Source: Sphingomonas sp. Leaf10
Lineage (GTDB): Bacteria; Pseudomonadota; Alphaproteobacteria; Sphingomonadales; Sphingomonadaceae
Assembly: GCF_001421245.1 (NCBI RefSeq)
Contig: NZ_LMKE01000001.1
Location: 813,086 to 877,085 of the forward strand
Length of the DNA: 64,000 bases
Direction: 5' to 3'
In this document: piece by piece, positions 32,056-42,349 of the stretch
Layout: every line of letters begins with the position of its first letter
How positions within the stretch are numbered: position 1 is the first letter of the stretch
Notes under the pieces: generated by a model
The model's input: the letters and a program-made list of their open reading frames with translations, nothing else
Database searches by the model: none
Told to the model about the DNA's origin: nothing
Made by a program: the position numbers and the translations under genes

Positions 32056-32172
32056 TCGGGGGTGGGTAGGCCAGCGAGGGAGCGCGGCGCCAGCCCCTCC
32101 CCTATCAGGCGAAAAGCGCAGTTCGTAAACCTTGAGCCGATCGACATTCAGCGACGATTGCGGATTTCCGTC

Positions 32173-32260
32173 ATTCCCGCGCAGGCGGGAATCCATAACC
32201 GCCGACGTTTCGGTCGGAACCGTGACGCCGACGCATATCGACTCCCGCCTTCGCGGGAGT
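32173..32260. repeat. pair of opposed REP-like palindromes
   Basis: ATTCCCGC-GCAG-GCGGGAAT (32173-32192) and ACTCCCGC-CTTC-GCGGGAGT (32241-32260) are each perfect 8-bp hairpins with 4-base loops. The flanks of the first (GTCATTCCCGCGCAGG) match the reverse complement of the second (GTCACTCCCGCGAAGG), so the two copies face each other, as in REP pairs seen in many Proteobacteria. Confidence 0.75.
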
Positions 32261-32440
32261 GACGATAGCAGATAGAGCAGTCGTCCCGCGTCCGGGTAAC
32301 TGAATGTCGATCGCCCCTGGCGAATAAATGTCGATCCCTTTACAGGCGTAACGACCCAAGGGTGACCCGATCGTTGGGAATGCCCCTAATTCGGCGCAAA
32401 CGGTCCTATCCGTTGACGATTACCCAATCGCGGGCCACGC

Positions 32441-32476
32441 AACGCCAACGCCAACGCCAACGCCAACGCCAACGCC
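32441..32476. repeat. hexamer tandem repeat (AACGCC)x6
   Basis: Six exact copies of AACGCC in a row, non-coding, about 105 bases beyond the stop codon of the minus-strand DUF1467 gene. Such a short-unit array is prone to copy-number change. Confidence 0.9.
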
Positions 32477-32581
32477 GGTCCATTCCGAACGATGCTGAAG
32501 GGAACCACCCATTTCCGCCTGCATCGCGAATTTGCCCGGTACCCACACGATCTGGTCGAAACCATAATCGATTGCGGCGTC

Positions 32582-32842
32582 TCAATTGTAGAAGTTCAAC
32601 ATGTCGGCGGTTACCCAGCCATAGACATAGTTGAAATAAAACGCCCCGAACAACACCGCCGACACCAACGTCGTCCGCCATGCCATTCGCCCGAACCGGA
32701 AGCCGGATGGCGCACTGTCGGCTTGTCCCGGCACCGGGGGTTCGCCCGCTTCATGCGTCGTGTGAACCCCGAACGGCAACACCAGGAACATCGCCAGCAC
32801 CCAGAATAGCAGGTAGATGGCGAGCGCCGATTGCCAGGCCAT
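32582..32842 (-). CDS. DUF1467 family small membrane protein
   Basis: 86 residues with two transmembrane helices (about 4-24, QSALAIYLLFWVLAMFLVLP, and 56-78, AWRTTLVSAVLFGAFYFNYV). The family hallmark is the PFGVHTTHEAGEPPVPGQA loop between them. The family is widespread in Alphaproteobacteria and uncharacterised. Its ATG at 32842 is 10 bases after the RNase J stop, so it is probably the last gene of the nuo-birA-coaX-rnj run. Confidence 0.85.
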   Translation of the reverse strand: MAWQSALAIYLLFWVLAMFLVLPFGVHTTHEAGEPPVPGQADSAPSGFRFGRMAWRTTLVSAVLFGAFYFNYVYGWVTADMLNFYN

Positions 32843-32852
32843 ATGCTGCGCG

Positions 32853-34493
32853 TCAGGCCGGAATGATGAGGACGTCGACGACCGGCTTCTTGCCGGTCCA
32901 GCGCGTCGCCACCCGGCGCACCGCCAGACGGATCGCCTCGGGTAGCTTGGAACGCTCGCGCCCCTTGGCTGCTACCGTCTCGGCGGCCGCATCGACTGCT
33001 TCCTCCAGGAAGGGTTCGCGGTCTTCCTCGACCGGCACGCCCTGCACCCGGATCTGCGGCTCGCCGATCAACTGCCCGCGCCGATCGATCGCAACCGCCA
33101 CCGACATATGCCCGAACGCCGCCAGTTTGCGCCGTTCGTTGATCGTCGTGCCATCCGCCGGCAGGATCACGTCGCCATCGAGCGCGAGCCGCCCGACGAC
33201 CGCATGCCCGACCTTGGTCGGATTGCCCGGCGCCAGACGCACGATGTCGCCATTGGTCTGCACCAACGTCTGGTCGATCCCCTGCGCCAATGCGAAGCGG
33301 GCATGTTCCATCAGGTGGCGCATCTCGCCATGCACTGGCATCAGGATCTTCGGACGCAACCAGCCATAGAGCTTTGCCAGTTCCGGCCGCCCCGGATGAC
33401 CGGACACGTGCACATGCGCCTGCCGATCGGTGACCATTTCGATGCCGGCGGCGGCGAGCTGGTTCTGGATACGACCGATCGCGACCTCGTTCCCGGGAAT
33501 CTGCTTCGACGAGAAGATGACCCTGTCGCCTGATTGCAGGCTCAACTGATGCTCGCGATTGGCGATCCGTGCCAGCGCCGCACGCTGCTCACCCTGCCCG
33601 CCGGTCGCGATGATCAGCACCTGATCGCGCGGCAGCCGCATAGCGGTGTCGAAATCGACCGTCTGCGGGAAATCCTTCAGATAGCCCGTCGCCTTCGCAA
33701 CCTTCAGGATGCGGTCGAGCGAGCGGCCCGCGACACAAACCTTGCGGTTGGTATCGCGCGCGACCTCACCCAGCGTGTGCAGCCGTGCCGCGTTCGACGC
33801 GAAGCTGGTAACCATCACCCGCCGCCCTTCGGCAGAGGCGATCTGTTCGAACAGCCCCTTGCGGACATCGGCTTCCGATCCCGACGCCTCTTTATTGAAG
33901 ACGTTGGTCGAATCGCACACCAGCGCCAGAATGCCTTCATCGCCGATCGCGGTCAGTTCCGCCGGACTGGCCGGGGTCGCCACCATAGGTTGATCGTCGA
34001 GCTTCCAGTCGCCCGAATGGAACACCTTGCCATGCGGCGTCGAAATGACGAGGGAAGTCGATTCGGGAATCGAATGCGCCATCGGCACGAAGCGCACGCC
34101 GAACGGGCCCACATTCACGTCGCCGCCCAGCTGCACGACCTTCAGCTTCACCCGATCGGCAATACCCTCTTCATCCAGCTTGCCGCGGATCAGCCCGGCG
34201 GTGAACGGCGTCGCATAGATCGGCACGCCCAGATCGGCGGCCAGATAGGGCAGCGCGCCGATATGGTCTTCATGCCCGTGGGTGATGACGATGCCGAGTA
34301 GCTGGTCGCCGCGTTCCTCGATGAATTGCAGGTCGGGCAGCATCACGTCGATGCCGGGATAGGCCGGGTCGGCAAAGGTCACGCCGCAATCGACCATCAG
34401 CCATTTGCCGGCGGTCCCGTACAGGTTGACGTTCATGCCGATTTCGCCCGACCCGCCAAGCGCGACGAACAACAGTTCTTTCTTTGGAGTCAC
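32853..34493 (-). CDS. rnj: ribonuclease J
   Basis: 546 residues. Metallo-beta-lactamase fold with the zinc motif THGHEDHIGALPYLAADLG (about 74-92), the second His in AHSIPESTSLVI and FHSGDWKLD, and the beta-CASP domain with VMVTSFASNAARLHTLGEVA and HVSGHPGRPELAKLYGWLRP, then the C-terminal domain. Acts as a 5'-to-3' exonuclease and endonuclease in mRNA and rRNA processing. Alphaproteobacteria usually carry one RNase J. It follows coaX after 45 bases on the same strand. Confidence 0.95.
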   Translation of the reverse strand: MTPKKELLFVALGGSGEIGMNVNLYGTAGKWLMVDCGVTFADPAYPGIDVMLPDLQFIEERGDQLLGIVITHGHEDHIGALPYLAADLGVPIYATPFTAGLIRGKLDEEGIADRVKLKVVQLGGDVNVGPFGVRFVPMAHSIPESTSLVISTPHGKVFHSGDWKLDDQPMVATPASPAELTAIGDEGILALVCDSTNVFNKEASGSEADVRKGLFEQIASAEGRRVMVTSFASNAARLHTLGEVARDTNRKVCVAGRSLDRILKVAKATGYLKDFPQTVDFDTAMRLPRDQVLIIATGGQGEQRAALARIANREHQLSLQSGDRVIFSSKQIPGNEVAIGRIQNQLAAAGIEMVTDRQAHVHVSGHPGRPELAKLYGWLRPKILMPVHGEMRHLMEHARFALAQGIDQTLVQTNGDIVRLAPGNPTKVGHAVVGRLALDGDVILPADGTTINERRKLAAFGHMSVAVAIDRRGQLIGEPQIRVQGVPVEEDREPFLEEAVDAAAETVAAKGRERSKLPEAIRLAVRRVATRWTGKKPVVDVLIIPA

Positions 34494-34538
34494 TCAATCT
34501 CTTTCAATGCCCGCGCCCATTCGCGGGTTCGGTTTCAT

Positions 34539-35330
34539 TCATTCGGTTGTCGTGGAAATATGGGTGCGGCGCCACAACATCGCCAGTCCCGTGATCGTCA
34601 GGTCCTGTTCGATCGAATCGAAGACCTGCGTATGTTTCTCGAAAAGGATCGCCAGGCCGCCGGTGGCGATCACGCGGACCGGGCGGCCGATCTCCGCCTT
34701 CATCCGCGCGACCAGCCCCTCGATCATCGCGATATAGCCCCAATAAATGCCGATATGCATCTGATCGGCGGTATTGCGGCCGATGACGGTCTTCGACGCC
34801 GGGGCCTCGATCGCGATCCGCGGCAGCTTGGCCGCCGCCGTCACCAGCGCATCGAGCGACAGGTTGATGCCCGGCGCGATGATCCCGCCTTTATACGCTC
34901 CGGTATAATCGACGACGTCGAACGTCGCAGCGGTCCCGAAATCGACGACGATCAGGTCGCCGGCATGGGCGGCATGGGCGGCGATCGCGTTCAGCGCGCG
35001 ATCGGCGCCAACCGCATGCGGCTCCTCGACATCCAGCGCGATGCCGAACACCGCGTCGCCGCGTCCCGCGACCAGCGCCTCGACGCCGAAATACTTGCTC
35101 GCCAGCACTTCGAGGTTGTGCAGCGCCCGCGGTACCACCGTGCCGATGATGACCGCTTCGACCACCGAGCGGTCGCGACCGCCCAGGGCCAGCAACTGGC
35201 TGAGCCACACCGCATATTCATCGGCGGTGCGCCGGGGGTCGGTCGCGATGCGCCAACGCGCGACGATGGTCTCGCCATCGACCAATGCGAAGACGATGTT
35301 GGTATTGCCGGCATCGATCGCAAGCAGCAT
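34539..35330 (-). CDS. coaX: type III pantothenate kinase
   Basis: 263 residues of the ASKHA kinase fold. The phosphate-binding motif is [18 protein letters not shown] at the N-terminus; [12 protein letters not shown] and [17 protein letters not shown] (about residues 121-145) hold the catalytic Asp and monovalent-cation region; [16 protein letters not shown] follows. It catalyses the first step of coenzyme A synthesis. Between birA and rnj on the same strand, a common alphaproteobacterial order downstream of nuoN. Confidence 0.95.
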   Translation of the reverse strand: MLLAIDAGNTNIVFALVDGETIVARWRIATDPRRTADEYAVWLSQLLALGGRDRSVVEAVIIGTVVPRALHNLEVLASKYFGVEALVAGRGDAVFGIALDVEEPHAVGADRALNAIAAHAAHAGDLIVVDFGTAATFDVVDYTGAYKGGIIAPGINLSLDALVTAAAKLPRIAIEAPASKTVIGRNTADQMHIGIYWGYIAMIEGLVARMKAEIGRPVRVIATGGLAILFEKHTQVFDSIEQDLTITGLAMLWRRTHISTTTE

Positions 35331-35428
35331 CGAACTTCCCCGTCACGCCCGACCGGCGTGCTTCCCCTTCCCGCTAGAACGTAGCGCGGTCCACCACAAG
35401 CGCCGCGCACGATCGTCGGCTGTCCGCG

Positions 35429-36157
35429 TCACGCCGAAACATCGCCAGCGTGGACGGTGACGCACCGCCCGTCGTCCCCGATCAAGCGCAGCGCGCCATC
35501 GGCATCCAGCCCGCCGAAGCGGCCCGACCGTTCGCCGCCATCAGGCAAGCGTACCCGGAGCGGCGAGCCAACGGGATGCGCCTGCCCTTCCCATGCAGCA
35601 TGAACGTCGGCCAGCCCAACTTGGCGCCAGATCGCCAACCACGCCGCAAACCGCTCGGCGAGTTCGGCGAGCAGAACCGCCGGGCCGACGAAAACGCCGT
35701 GCGCGGACAGCGACGTCGTCGGACGATCGGCAAGCACCGGATGCGACGCCAGATTGACGCCGAAACCGATGACGACCGCATCGCGCGATCGTTCGAGCAG
35801 AATGCCCGACACCTTGGCACCACTGATCATCAGGTCGTTCGGCCATTTTATGGTGACCATCCCTCGCGCGAACACCGACACGGCCTCCACCAACGCAACC
35901 GCCGCGACCAGCGTCAGCGTATGTGCCGCCGGATCATGCGGTTGCAGCCGGACGATCGTGCTGGCGAACAGGTTGCCGCGCCCATCGGACCACGCCCGCC
36001 CCAACCGACCGCGCCCGGCCGTCTGCCGTTCCGCCCGCAACCAGACGCCCTCTTCGGCCCCGTTTGCGGCAGCGGCGAGCAGGTCGGCGTTGGTCGACCC
36101 GGTCTCGCCGACGACGCGGATCGTCAGAACAGCGCCCGTGCCGCCGTCAGCGACCAC
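35429..36157 (-). CDS. birA: biotin-[acetyl-CoA-carboxylase] ligase
   Basis: 242 residues from GTG 36157, overlapping the end of nuoN by 34 bases. The catalytic domain is clear: GETGSTNADLL, RQTAGRGRLGRAWSDGRGNL (the GRGRxGRxW adenylate-binding loop), TIKWPNDLMISGAKVSGILL. There is no N-terminal helix-turn-helix, so it is a ligase without the repressor function of E. coli BirA. The short C-terminal SH3-like domain is present (GRFGGLDADGALRLIGDDG). It attaches biotin to acetyl-CoA carboxylase carrier protein. Confidence 0.93.
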   Translation of the reverse strand: MVADGGTGAVLTIRVVGETGSTNADLLAAAANGAEEGVWLRAERQTAGRGRLGRAWSDGRGNLFASTIVRLQPHDPAAHTLTLVAAVALVEAVSVFARGMVTIKWPNDLMISGAKVSGILLERSRDAVVIGFGVNLASHPVLADRPTTSLSAHGVFVGPAVLLAELAERFAAWLAIWRQVGLADVHAAWEGQAHPVGSPLRVRLPDGGERSGRFGGLDADGALRLIGDDGRCVTVHAGDVSA

Positions 36158-37569
36158 GCCGACAGCGCCGGGATCAGGAACAGGCTGACCGGTGAGATCA
36201 CTACTGCTGCGGCAAAGGTCAGGCCACCCTCGACCAGTGCCGGTTCACGCAGGAACTCCGGCGCCGGTTCGTCGAAATACATCGTCTTGACGACGCGCAG
36301 ATAATAATAGGCACCGATCGTCGACGCCGCGATACCGATCACCGCCAGCGGGAACAGCCCGGCCTGCACCGCCGCGTCGAACACCGCGTATTTGGCCCAG
36401 AAGCCGAACAGCGGCGGGATGCCGGCCAGCGAGAACATGAAGATCGCCAGCGCCAGTGCCAGTGCCGGCCGCGTCCGCGACAAGCCCGACAGGCTTGCCA
36501 GCGTCTCGATCGGCTGTCCGTCGCTACCGCGCATCTGCAAGACGATCAGGAACGAGCCCAGCGTCATGACAATATAGACGGCAAGGTAGAACAACACGCC
36601 TGCCACGCCCTGCGCCGAACCGGCCGCCAGACCGATCAGCGCGAAGCCCACATTGTTGATCGACGAATAAGCCAGCAGCCGCTTGATGTTGGCCTGCCCG
36701 ATCGCACCGACTGCGCCGAGCACGATCGAGGCAAGTGCCGCAAAGACCACGATCTGCCGCCACTGATCGACCGCCGGGCCCATCGCCTCGACCGCGACGC
36801 GCAGCGCCATCGCCATCGCCGCAACCTTGGGCGCCGAGGCGAAGAACGCGGTTACCGGGGTCGGCGCGCCCTCGTAGACGTCGGGGGTCCACATGTGGAA
36901 CGGCACCGCCGCCAGCTTGAACGCGATCCCGGCAAACACGAAGACCAGCCCGAACAGCAGCCCCATGTTCCGCGGACCCGCATAGGCAGTCGCAATGTCG
37001 GCGAATAAGGTCGTGCCGGCAAAGCCGTACACCAGGCTGATGCCGTACAGCAGAATGCCCGAAGCCAGCGCGCCCAACACGAAATATTTCAGACCTGCTT
37101 CGGCCGAGCGCGTGTCGCGGCGCATGAAGCTGGCAAGGACGTAGGCGGCAAGGCTCTGCAGTTCGAGACCCACATAGAGCAGCAACAGGTCGGACGCCGA
37201 CACCATCATGCCCATGCCGCATGCCGACAACAGGATCAGCACCGGATATTCGGGCTTCAGGTCGTCGCCGCTGGTCCGTTCGAAGAAGCGCGGCGCGATG
37301 ATGATCGCCACGGCGGATGCGAAGTAGATCAGCACCTTGGCAAACGCGGCAAAGGCGTCCGCGCGGTACATACCACCAAAAGCGGTACCGCCCGACGAAC
37401 CGTTACCGATCAGCGCCACCCCGGCCCCGGCCAGCACGAACACCGCCGCGATGCTGACGCCCCGCGTCGCGCCCTGCTTGCCCCATGCCGATACCAGCAT
37501 CAGGACGATCGCCCCGACCGCAAGCACCAGCTCGGGCAGGGTCATCGAAAGTTGTTCGGCGTAGCTCAT
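36124..37569 (-). CDS. nuoN: NADH-quinone oxidoreductase subunit N
   Basis: 481 residues with about 14 transmembrane helices, one of the three antiporter-like proton-pumping subunits of complex I. Family features: ELQSLAAYVLASFMRRDTRS with the helix-5 Glu/Lys region, KLAAVPFHMWTPDVYEGAPT, and SSINNVGFALIGLAAGSAQG. It is the last nuo gene of the operon; its ATG overlaps the nuoM stop (TGATG) and its end overlaps birA. Confidence 0.96.
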   Translation of the reverse strand: MSYAEQLSMTLPELVLAVGAIVLMLVSAWGKQGATRGVSIAAVFVLAGAGVALIGNGSSGGTAFGGMYRADAFAAFAKVLIYFASAVAIIIAPRFFERTSGDDLKPEYPVLILLSACGMGMMVSASDLLLLYVGLELQSLAAYVLASFMRRDTRSAEAGLKYFVLGALASGILLYGISLVYGFAGTTLFADIATAYAGPRNMGLLFGLVFVFAGIAFKLAAVPFHMWTPDVYEGAPTPVTAFFASAPKVAAMAMALRVAVEAMGPAVDQWRQIVVFAALASIVLGAVGAIGQANIKRLLAYSSINNVGFALIGLAAGSAQGVAGVLFYLAVYIVMTLGSFLIVLQMRGSDGQPIETLASLSGLSRTRPALALALAIFMFSLAGIPPLFGFWAKYAVFDAAVQAGLFPLAVIGIAASTIGAYYYLRVVKTMYFDEPAPEFLREPALVEGGLTFAAAVVISPVSLFLIPALSAWSLTAARALF

Positions 37570-39137
37570 CAGTGCGATTCCCCGTGCGCCGCTTCACCGC
37601 CGCCCGTTCCATGTTCCGCGGCGTGCGCCGCTGCCGCCGCCGGATTGCCTGCGGTCGGCCGTGAGTCCGAAGGAGGTGCGGCACGCTCGATCCGGGCGAG
37701 CAGCAGCCCGACATCCTTGCGCATCGGCGCGAGGAAGCTTTCGGGATAGACGCCCATCCACAGCACGACCGCCGCGATCGGCGCAAGCATCACCAACTCC
37801 CGCATCGACACGTCCGGCATCGCCTTCACATCGTCATGCACCAGGTCGCCCAGCGCGATACGACGATAGAGATAGAGCGAATAGGCGGCCCCGAGGATGA
37901 TGCCGGTCGTGCAGATCAGCGCAGCCCAGGTCGACACGCGATACGTCCCGGCAAGGCTCAGATATTCCCCGACGAAGCCCGACGTTCCGGGAAGACCAAT
38001 CGACGCCATGGTGAACAGCAGGAAGAACACGGCATAGCGCGGCATGTTGATCGCCAAGCCGCCATAGCGAGCAATCTCGCGGGTATGCAGCCGGTCGTAG
38101 ATGATGCCGACGCACAGGAACAGCGCGCCCGATACCAGGCCATGGCTGAGCATCACGATCATTGCGCCATCGATGCCGTTCTGGTTGAACGCGAACAGGC
38201 CGATCGTCACGATCGCCATATGCGCAACCGACGAATAGGCGATCAGCTTTTTCATGTCCGACTGCACCAGCGCAACGAGCGAGGTGTAGACGACGGCGAT
38301 TCCCGACAGCGTCAGGATCAGCCAGGTTAGTTCGCCCGAGGCTTCGGGGAACATCGGCAGCGAGAAGCGCAGGAAGCCATATCCACCCAGCTTCAGCAAC
38401 ACGCCGGCGAGAATGACCGACCCGGCGGTCGGTGCCTGCACGTGCGCATCGGGCAACCAGGTGTGGACCGGCCACATCGGCATCTTGACCGCGAACGATG
38501 CGAAGAAGGCGAGCCATAGCCACGTCTGCACCTGCACCGGGAAATCATACGCCATAAGCGTCGGGATGTCCGAGGTACCGGCGGTGCGGATCATGTAGAT
38601 CATCGCGATCAACATCAGCAGCGAGCCGAGCAGCGTGTACAGGAAGAACTTGTACGACGCATAGATGCGGTTCGCCCCGCCCCAGATGCCAATGATAAGG
38701 TACATCGGGATCAGGCCGGCTTCGAAGAAGACGTAGAACAGCAACAGGTCCTGCGCCGCGAACGTGCCGATCATCAGTACTTCGACGCTGAGGAACAGCG
38801 CCATATATTCGGGCACGCGGTTGGTGACCGACTTCCACGACGCGCCGATGCAGATCGGCATCAGGAACACGCTGAGCATGATGAGCATTAGCGCGAAGCC
38901 GTCGATGCCCAGCGCATAACGGAATACGCCGAAATCACCGAGCGCCGGTGCCTCGACGAACTGCCACTGTGCGCCGCCGATATCGAAATCGGCCCATAGC
39001 AACACGCCCAGCGCGAAATTGACCAGCGTGGCCGCCAGCGCCGTCCAGCGCGCGGCATTCGCCGATACGAACAGGCACAGCATCGCTGCGACCGCCGGTA
39101 CCAGCAGCATCACCGACAGGATCGGGAAGCCGTTCAC
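37569..39137 (-). CDS. nuoM: NADH-quinone oxidoreductase subunit M
   Basis: 522 residues, polytopic. Diagnostic segments: [20 protein letters not shown] (helix-5 Glu), [20 protein letters not shown] with the conserved Lys and the HTWLPDAH motif, and [20 protein letters not shown]. The C-terminus is extended by a Pro/Ala/His tail ([20 protein letters not shown]). A proton-pumping membrane-arm subunit, between nuoL (37 bases upstream) and nuoN (overlap). Confidence 0.96.
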   Translation of the reverse strand: MNGFPILSVMLLVPAVAAMLCLFVSANAARWTALAATLVNFALGVLLWADFDIGGAQWQFVEAPALGDFGVFRYALGIDGFALMLIMLSVFLMPICIGASWKSVTNRVPEYMALFLSVEVLMIGTFAAQDLLLFYVFFEAGLIPMYLIIGIWGGANRIYASYKFFLYTLLGSLLMLIAMIYMIRTAGTSDIPTLMAYDFPVQVQTWLWLAFFASFAVKMPMWPVHTWLPDAHVQAPTAGSVILAGVLLKLGGYGFLRFSLPMFPEASGELTWLILTLSGIAVVYTSLVALVQSDMKKLIAYSSVAHMAIVTIGLFAFNQNGIDGAMIVMLSHGLVSGALFLCVGIIYDRLHTREIARYGGLAINMPRYAVFFLLFTMASIGLPGTSGFVGEYLSLAGTYRVSTWAALICTTGIILGAAYSLYLYRRIALGDLVHDDVKAMPDVSMRELVMLAPIAAVVLWMGVYPESFLAPMRKDVGLLLARIERAAPPSDSRPTAGNPAAAAAHAAEHGTGGGEAAHGESH

Positions 39138-39174
39138 GAGTTATTCCCCCGAACCAATTGCTTGAAACCGCGCA

Positions 39175-41289
39175 TCACGACGCGATCGCCCAGGTAACCG
39201 CCGCCGTCAGGCCGATCAGCATGACGAAGGCATAGGTGTAGAGATAGCCGGTCTGCATCTTGACCGCGAGGCGGCTGGAGAAGCCGACCAGTGCCGCCGA
39301 CCCGTCCGGGCCGAACCGGTTGATCGTCTGTTCATCGCCACGCTTCCAGAAGAAGCGGCCAAGCGCGAACGCCGGGCGGACGAAGAGCAGATGATACAGC
39401 TCGTCGAAATACCACTTCTTGAGCAGGAACCGGTGCAGCACGCGGAACGTGTCGGCGATTCCTGCCGCCATACCCGGCCGCGCAATGTAGACGTAGAAGG
39501 CGCTAGCCAGGCCAACCAGCATCACGATCGTCGCAGCCAGCTTCACCAGCAACGGAACCTGATGCATTTCGTGCATGAGATGTTCGTTGAAGAACAGGCT
39601 GCCCTTCCAGAACGTCTCGCCCGCTTCCGGCTCAATGAACCAGTGATGGAAGACATAGCCGGCGGCGACCGCACCGATCGTCAGGACGATCAGCGGGATC
39701 AGCATCGGCAACGGGCTTTCGTGCGGATGATAGCCTGCCGTGCCTTCAGTCACCTCGCTAGCGTGCGCATCATGCGTCGAGGGGGCGTGGCCTGCATCCT
39801 CGGCGGCCGGCGGCACTGGATGGCTGCCATCGTCATGGCCGTGACCATGGGTGTCATAATGGTCACCATGACCATGACCATGCGCATCGTGCACCGCGTG
39901 CTGGATATGCTCGGACCCGGCCCAGCGCGGCGTACCGAAGAAGGTCAGGAACATCAGCCGCCACGAATAGAAGCTGGTCAGCAGCGCCGCGAAGGTACCG
40001 ACATAGAATGCACCGTAACCGCCCGGACCCGATGCCCATGCCGCTTCGAGGATCGCATCCTTCGAATGGTAACCGGCAAAGCCGCCGATGCCGTAGATGC
40101 CGACACCCGTGATAGCGAGCGTGCCGGCCATCATCGCCCAGAAGGTCAGCGGAATATGCTTCCGCAAGCCACCATAGAAGCGCATGTCCTGTTCATGGTG
40201 CATTGCGTGGATGACCGAACCGGCGCCCAGGAACAGCAACGCCTTGAAGAAGGCGTGCGTAAACAGGTGGAACATCGCCGCGCCATACGCGCCGACACCC
40301 GCCGCAAAGAACATGTAGCCGAGCTGCGAACACGTGGAATAGGCGATGACGCGCTTGATGTCGGTCTGCACCAAACCGATCGTAGCCGCGAACAGGCAGG
40401 TCGCGGCACCGACCGCCGTCACCACCGCCAGCGCAGCCGGCGACGTTTCGAACATCGGCGACAGGCGGCACACCATGAACACGCCAGCGGTGACCATCGT
40501 CGCCGCGTGGATCAGCGCCGACACCGGGGTCGGGCCTTCCATCGCGTCCGGCAACCAAGTGTGGAGACCCAGCTGCGCCGACTTGCCCATGGCCCCTACG
40601 AACAGCAGCAGGCACAGCACCGTCATCGTATCGGCACGGAACCACAGGAAGCCGATCGTCGAGCCGGCCATCGACGGCGCAGCTTCGAGGATCGCCGGGA
40701 TCGAGATCGTGCCGAACACCAGATAGGTGCCGAAGATGCCGAGCATGAAGCCAAGGTCGCCGACGCGGTTGACGACGAACGCCTTGATCGCAGCGGCATT
40801 GGCCGACGGCTTGCGGAACCAGAAACCGATCAGCAGGTACGACGCCAGGCCGACGCCTTCCCAACCGAAGAACATCTGGACCAGATTGTTCGCGGTCACG
40901 AGCATCAGCATCGCGAAGGTGAACAGCGACAGATAGCTGAAGAAGCGCGGCTGGTCGGGATCCTCGCTCATATAGCCCCAGCTATAGAGGTGGACGAGCG
41001 CCGACACGCTGGTGATGACGACCAGCATGACCGCGGTCAGCGCATCGACGCGAAGTTCCCACGCGATGTTCATGCCGCCCGACAGGATCCAAGTCGACAC
41101 GGGGGCGACGCCAGCCTGTGCGGCGCCGGTCAGGAACGGAATGAAGATCGACCACGACAGCGCGGCGGCGACGAACAGCCCCGCCGTCGTAACGATCTTC
41201 GGCAGCGCGATGCCGAACGCGCGGTTCGACAGCCCCGCGACGATCGACGCCAGCAGCGGCAGGAACACGACGATATGGATGGCGCTCAT
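39175..41289 (-). CDS. nuoL: NADH-quinone oxidoreductase subunit L
   Basis: 704 residues, the largest antiporter-like subunit, with the C-terminal lateral helix region that spans the membrane arm. Core motifs are FFGWEGVGLASYLLIGFWFR, QLGLHTWLPDAMEGPTPVSA and KRVIAYSTCSQLGYMFFAAG. At about residues 460-507 there is a His/Asp/Gly-rich insert (HDAHGHGHGDHYDTHGHG) followed by an Ala/His linker, in a loop of the C-terminal third. Histidine-rich inserts of this sort occur in some alphaproteobacterial NuoL; a metal-binding role is possible but unproven. Confidence 0.96.
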   Translation of the reverse strand: MSAIHIVVFLPLLASIVAGLSNRAFGIALPKIVTTAGLFVAAALSWSIFIPFLTGAAQAGVAPVSTWILSGGMNIAWELRVDALTAVMLVVITSVSALVHLYSWGYMSEDPDQPRFFSYLSLFTFAMLMLVTANNLVQMFFGWEGVGLASYLLIGFWFRKPSANAAAIKAFVVNRVGDLGFMLGIFGTYLVFGTISIPAILEAAPSMAGSTIGFLWFRADTMTVLCLLLFVGAMGKSAQLGLHTWLPDAMEGPTPVSALIHAATMVTAGVFMVCRLSPMFETSPAALAVVTAVGAATCLFAATIGLVQTDIKRVIAYSTCSQLGYMFFAAGVGAYGAAMFHLFTHAFFKALLFLGAGSVIHAMHHEQDMRFYGGLRKHIPLTFWAMMAGTLAITGVGIYGIGGFAGYHSKDAILEAAWASGPGGYGAFYVGTFAALLTSFYSWRLMFLTFFGTPRWAGSEHIQHAVHDAHGHGHGDHYDTHGHGHDDGSHPVPPAAEDAGHAPSTHDAHASEVTEGTAGYHPHESPLPMLIPLIVLTIGAVAAGYVFHHWFIEPEAGETFWKGSLFFNEHLMHEMHQVPLLVKLAATIVMLVGLASAFYVYIARPGMAAGIADTFRVLHRFLLKKWYFDELYHLLFVRPAFALGRFFWKRGDEQTINRFGPDGSAALVGFSSRLAVKMQTGYLYTYAFVMLIGLTAAVTWAIAS

Positions 41290-41323
41290 GCGAGCACCCC
41301 CGAAACCCGAAAAGCCACCGGCA

Positions 41324-41629
41324 TCACCCCTTCATCCGGTTGACGTCGTCGACCGCGATGGAACCGCGACCACGGAAATAGATGACCATGATGGCCAGCC
41401 CGATCGCGCTCTCGCCAGCGGCGACCGCCAGCACGAACATCGCGAAGATCTGACCGACCAAGTCACCCAGCTGCGCCGAGAAGGCGACGAAATTGATGTT
41501 CACCGCCAGCAGGATCAACTCGATCGACATCAGGATGACGATCAGGTTCTTGCGGTTCAGGAAGATGCCGAGCACCCCCAGCGTGAACAGGATCGCCGCG
41601 ACGACCAAATAATGGGTCAGTCCGATCAC
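41324..41629 (-). CDS. nuoK: NADH-quinone oxidoreductase subunit K
   Basis: 101 residues, the family's usual size, three transmembrane helices. Start GTG 41629 overlaps the nuoJ stop (GTGA), giving [20 protein letters not shown]. The two membrane Glu residues needed for proton transfer are in [17 protein letters not shown] and [20 protein letters not shown]. Forms the link between the quinone-binding region and the antiporter subunits. Confidence 0.95.
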   Translation of the reverse strand: MIGLTHYLVVAAILFTLGVLGIFLNRKNLIVILMSIELILLAVNINFVAFSAQLGDLVGQIFAMFVLAVAAGESAIGLAIMVIYFRGRGSIAVDDVNRMKG

Positions 41630-42237
41630 AGCTCCACCCCCTGCCCGATGGGCTGATTGACGTTGCGCACGGCATCCTTCGCACGGCGGTTGATCTGGCG
41701 GTTGATATTCTGCGCCTTGGCATCCGCGCGCTTGCGCTGCGTCAGCACGATCGCACCGATCATCGCGACCAGCAGCACCAGACCGACGCCTTCGAAGACG
41801 TACAGGTAGCGCGAATAGAGCAGCCGCCCGATCGCCTCGATGTTCGGGACCGCGACGTCGGTCGGGGCGATCCGCTTGGCAAGATCTATGCGGGTGGCGG
41901 TCCACGCATAGGCGCCGACGACCAGCTCGATCGCCAGCAGCACCGCAAGTGCCAGACCGGCCGGCAGATAGCGGACGAACCCGGCGCGCAGTTCGGTGAA
42001 GTCGATGTCGAGCATCATGACCACGAACAGGAACAGGACCGCGACCGCACCGACATAGACGATGACGAGCAGCATCGCGATGAACTCGGCGCCACACAGG
42101 ACCATCAGGCCGGCTGCATTGAAGAAGGCGAGGATCAGCCACAGCACCGAATGGACCGGATTGCGCGACGTGATCGTCAACGCGGCCGATGCCACCACGA
42201 TCGTGGCGAACAGATAGAAGGCGAGTGTCTGGATCAC
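41626..42237 (-). CDS. nuoJ: NADH-quinone oxidoreductase subunit J
   Basis: 203 residues with five transmembrane helices; conserved [20 protein letters not shown] and [20 protein letters not shown] (TM3 with its pi-bulge region) and the end of the signature [10 protein letters not shown]. The C-terminal 35 residues are polar and basic ([20 protein letters not shown]). It is separated from nuoI by 112 bases, the widest gap within the operon apart from none comparable elsewhere. Confidence 0.95.
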   Translation of the reverse strand: MIQTLAFYLFATIVVASAALTITSRNPVHSVLWLILAFFNAAGLMVLCGAEFIAMLLVIVYVGAVAVLFLFVVMMLDIDFTELRAGFVRYLPAGLALAVLLAIELVVGAYAWTATRIDLAKRIAPTDVAVPNIEAIGRLLYSRYLYVFEGVGLVLLVAMIGAIVLTQRKRADAKAQNINRQINRRAKDAVRNVNQPIGQGVEL

Positions 42238-42349
42238 GAGCGCTGCTCTTCCCCCTGCCCGCCCCGCGTGTTGCTGCGGGACGAAACGCTAATCGATTGG
42301 CCGGCGAAGCGAGGTTTCTCGTCCCCGCCGGTACGGAATATGCGCGCCA

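Larger units (their letters stand above)
32000..32581. other. gene-free, repeat-rich intergenic region
   Basis: No convincing coding frame is present in these 582 bases. It holds a CCCCTCCCT hairpin (32034-32055), a pair of opposed REP-like palindromes (32173-32260) and a six-copy hexamer tandem repeat (32441-32476). The stretch 32261-32440 and 32477-32581 shows nothing further that I can name; short frames there have no start signal or protein-like composition. Confidence 0.75.

Noticed and set aside
32441..32476. CRISPR-like array
   Set aside because: The six units are contiguous hexamers without spacers; no cas gene is present.
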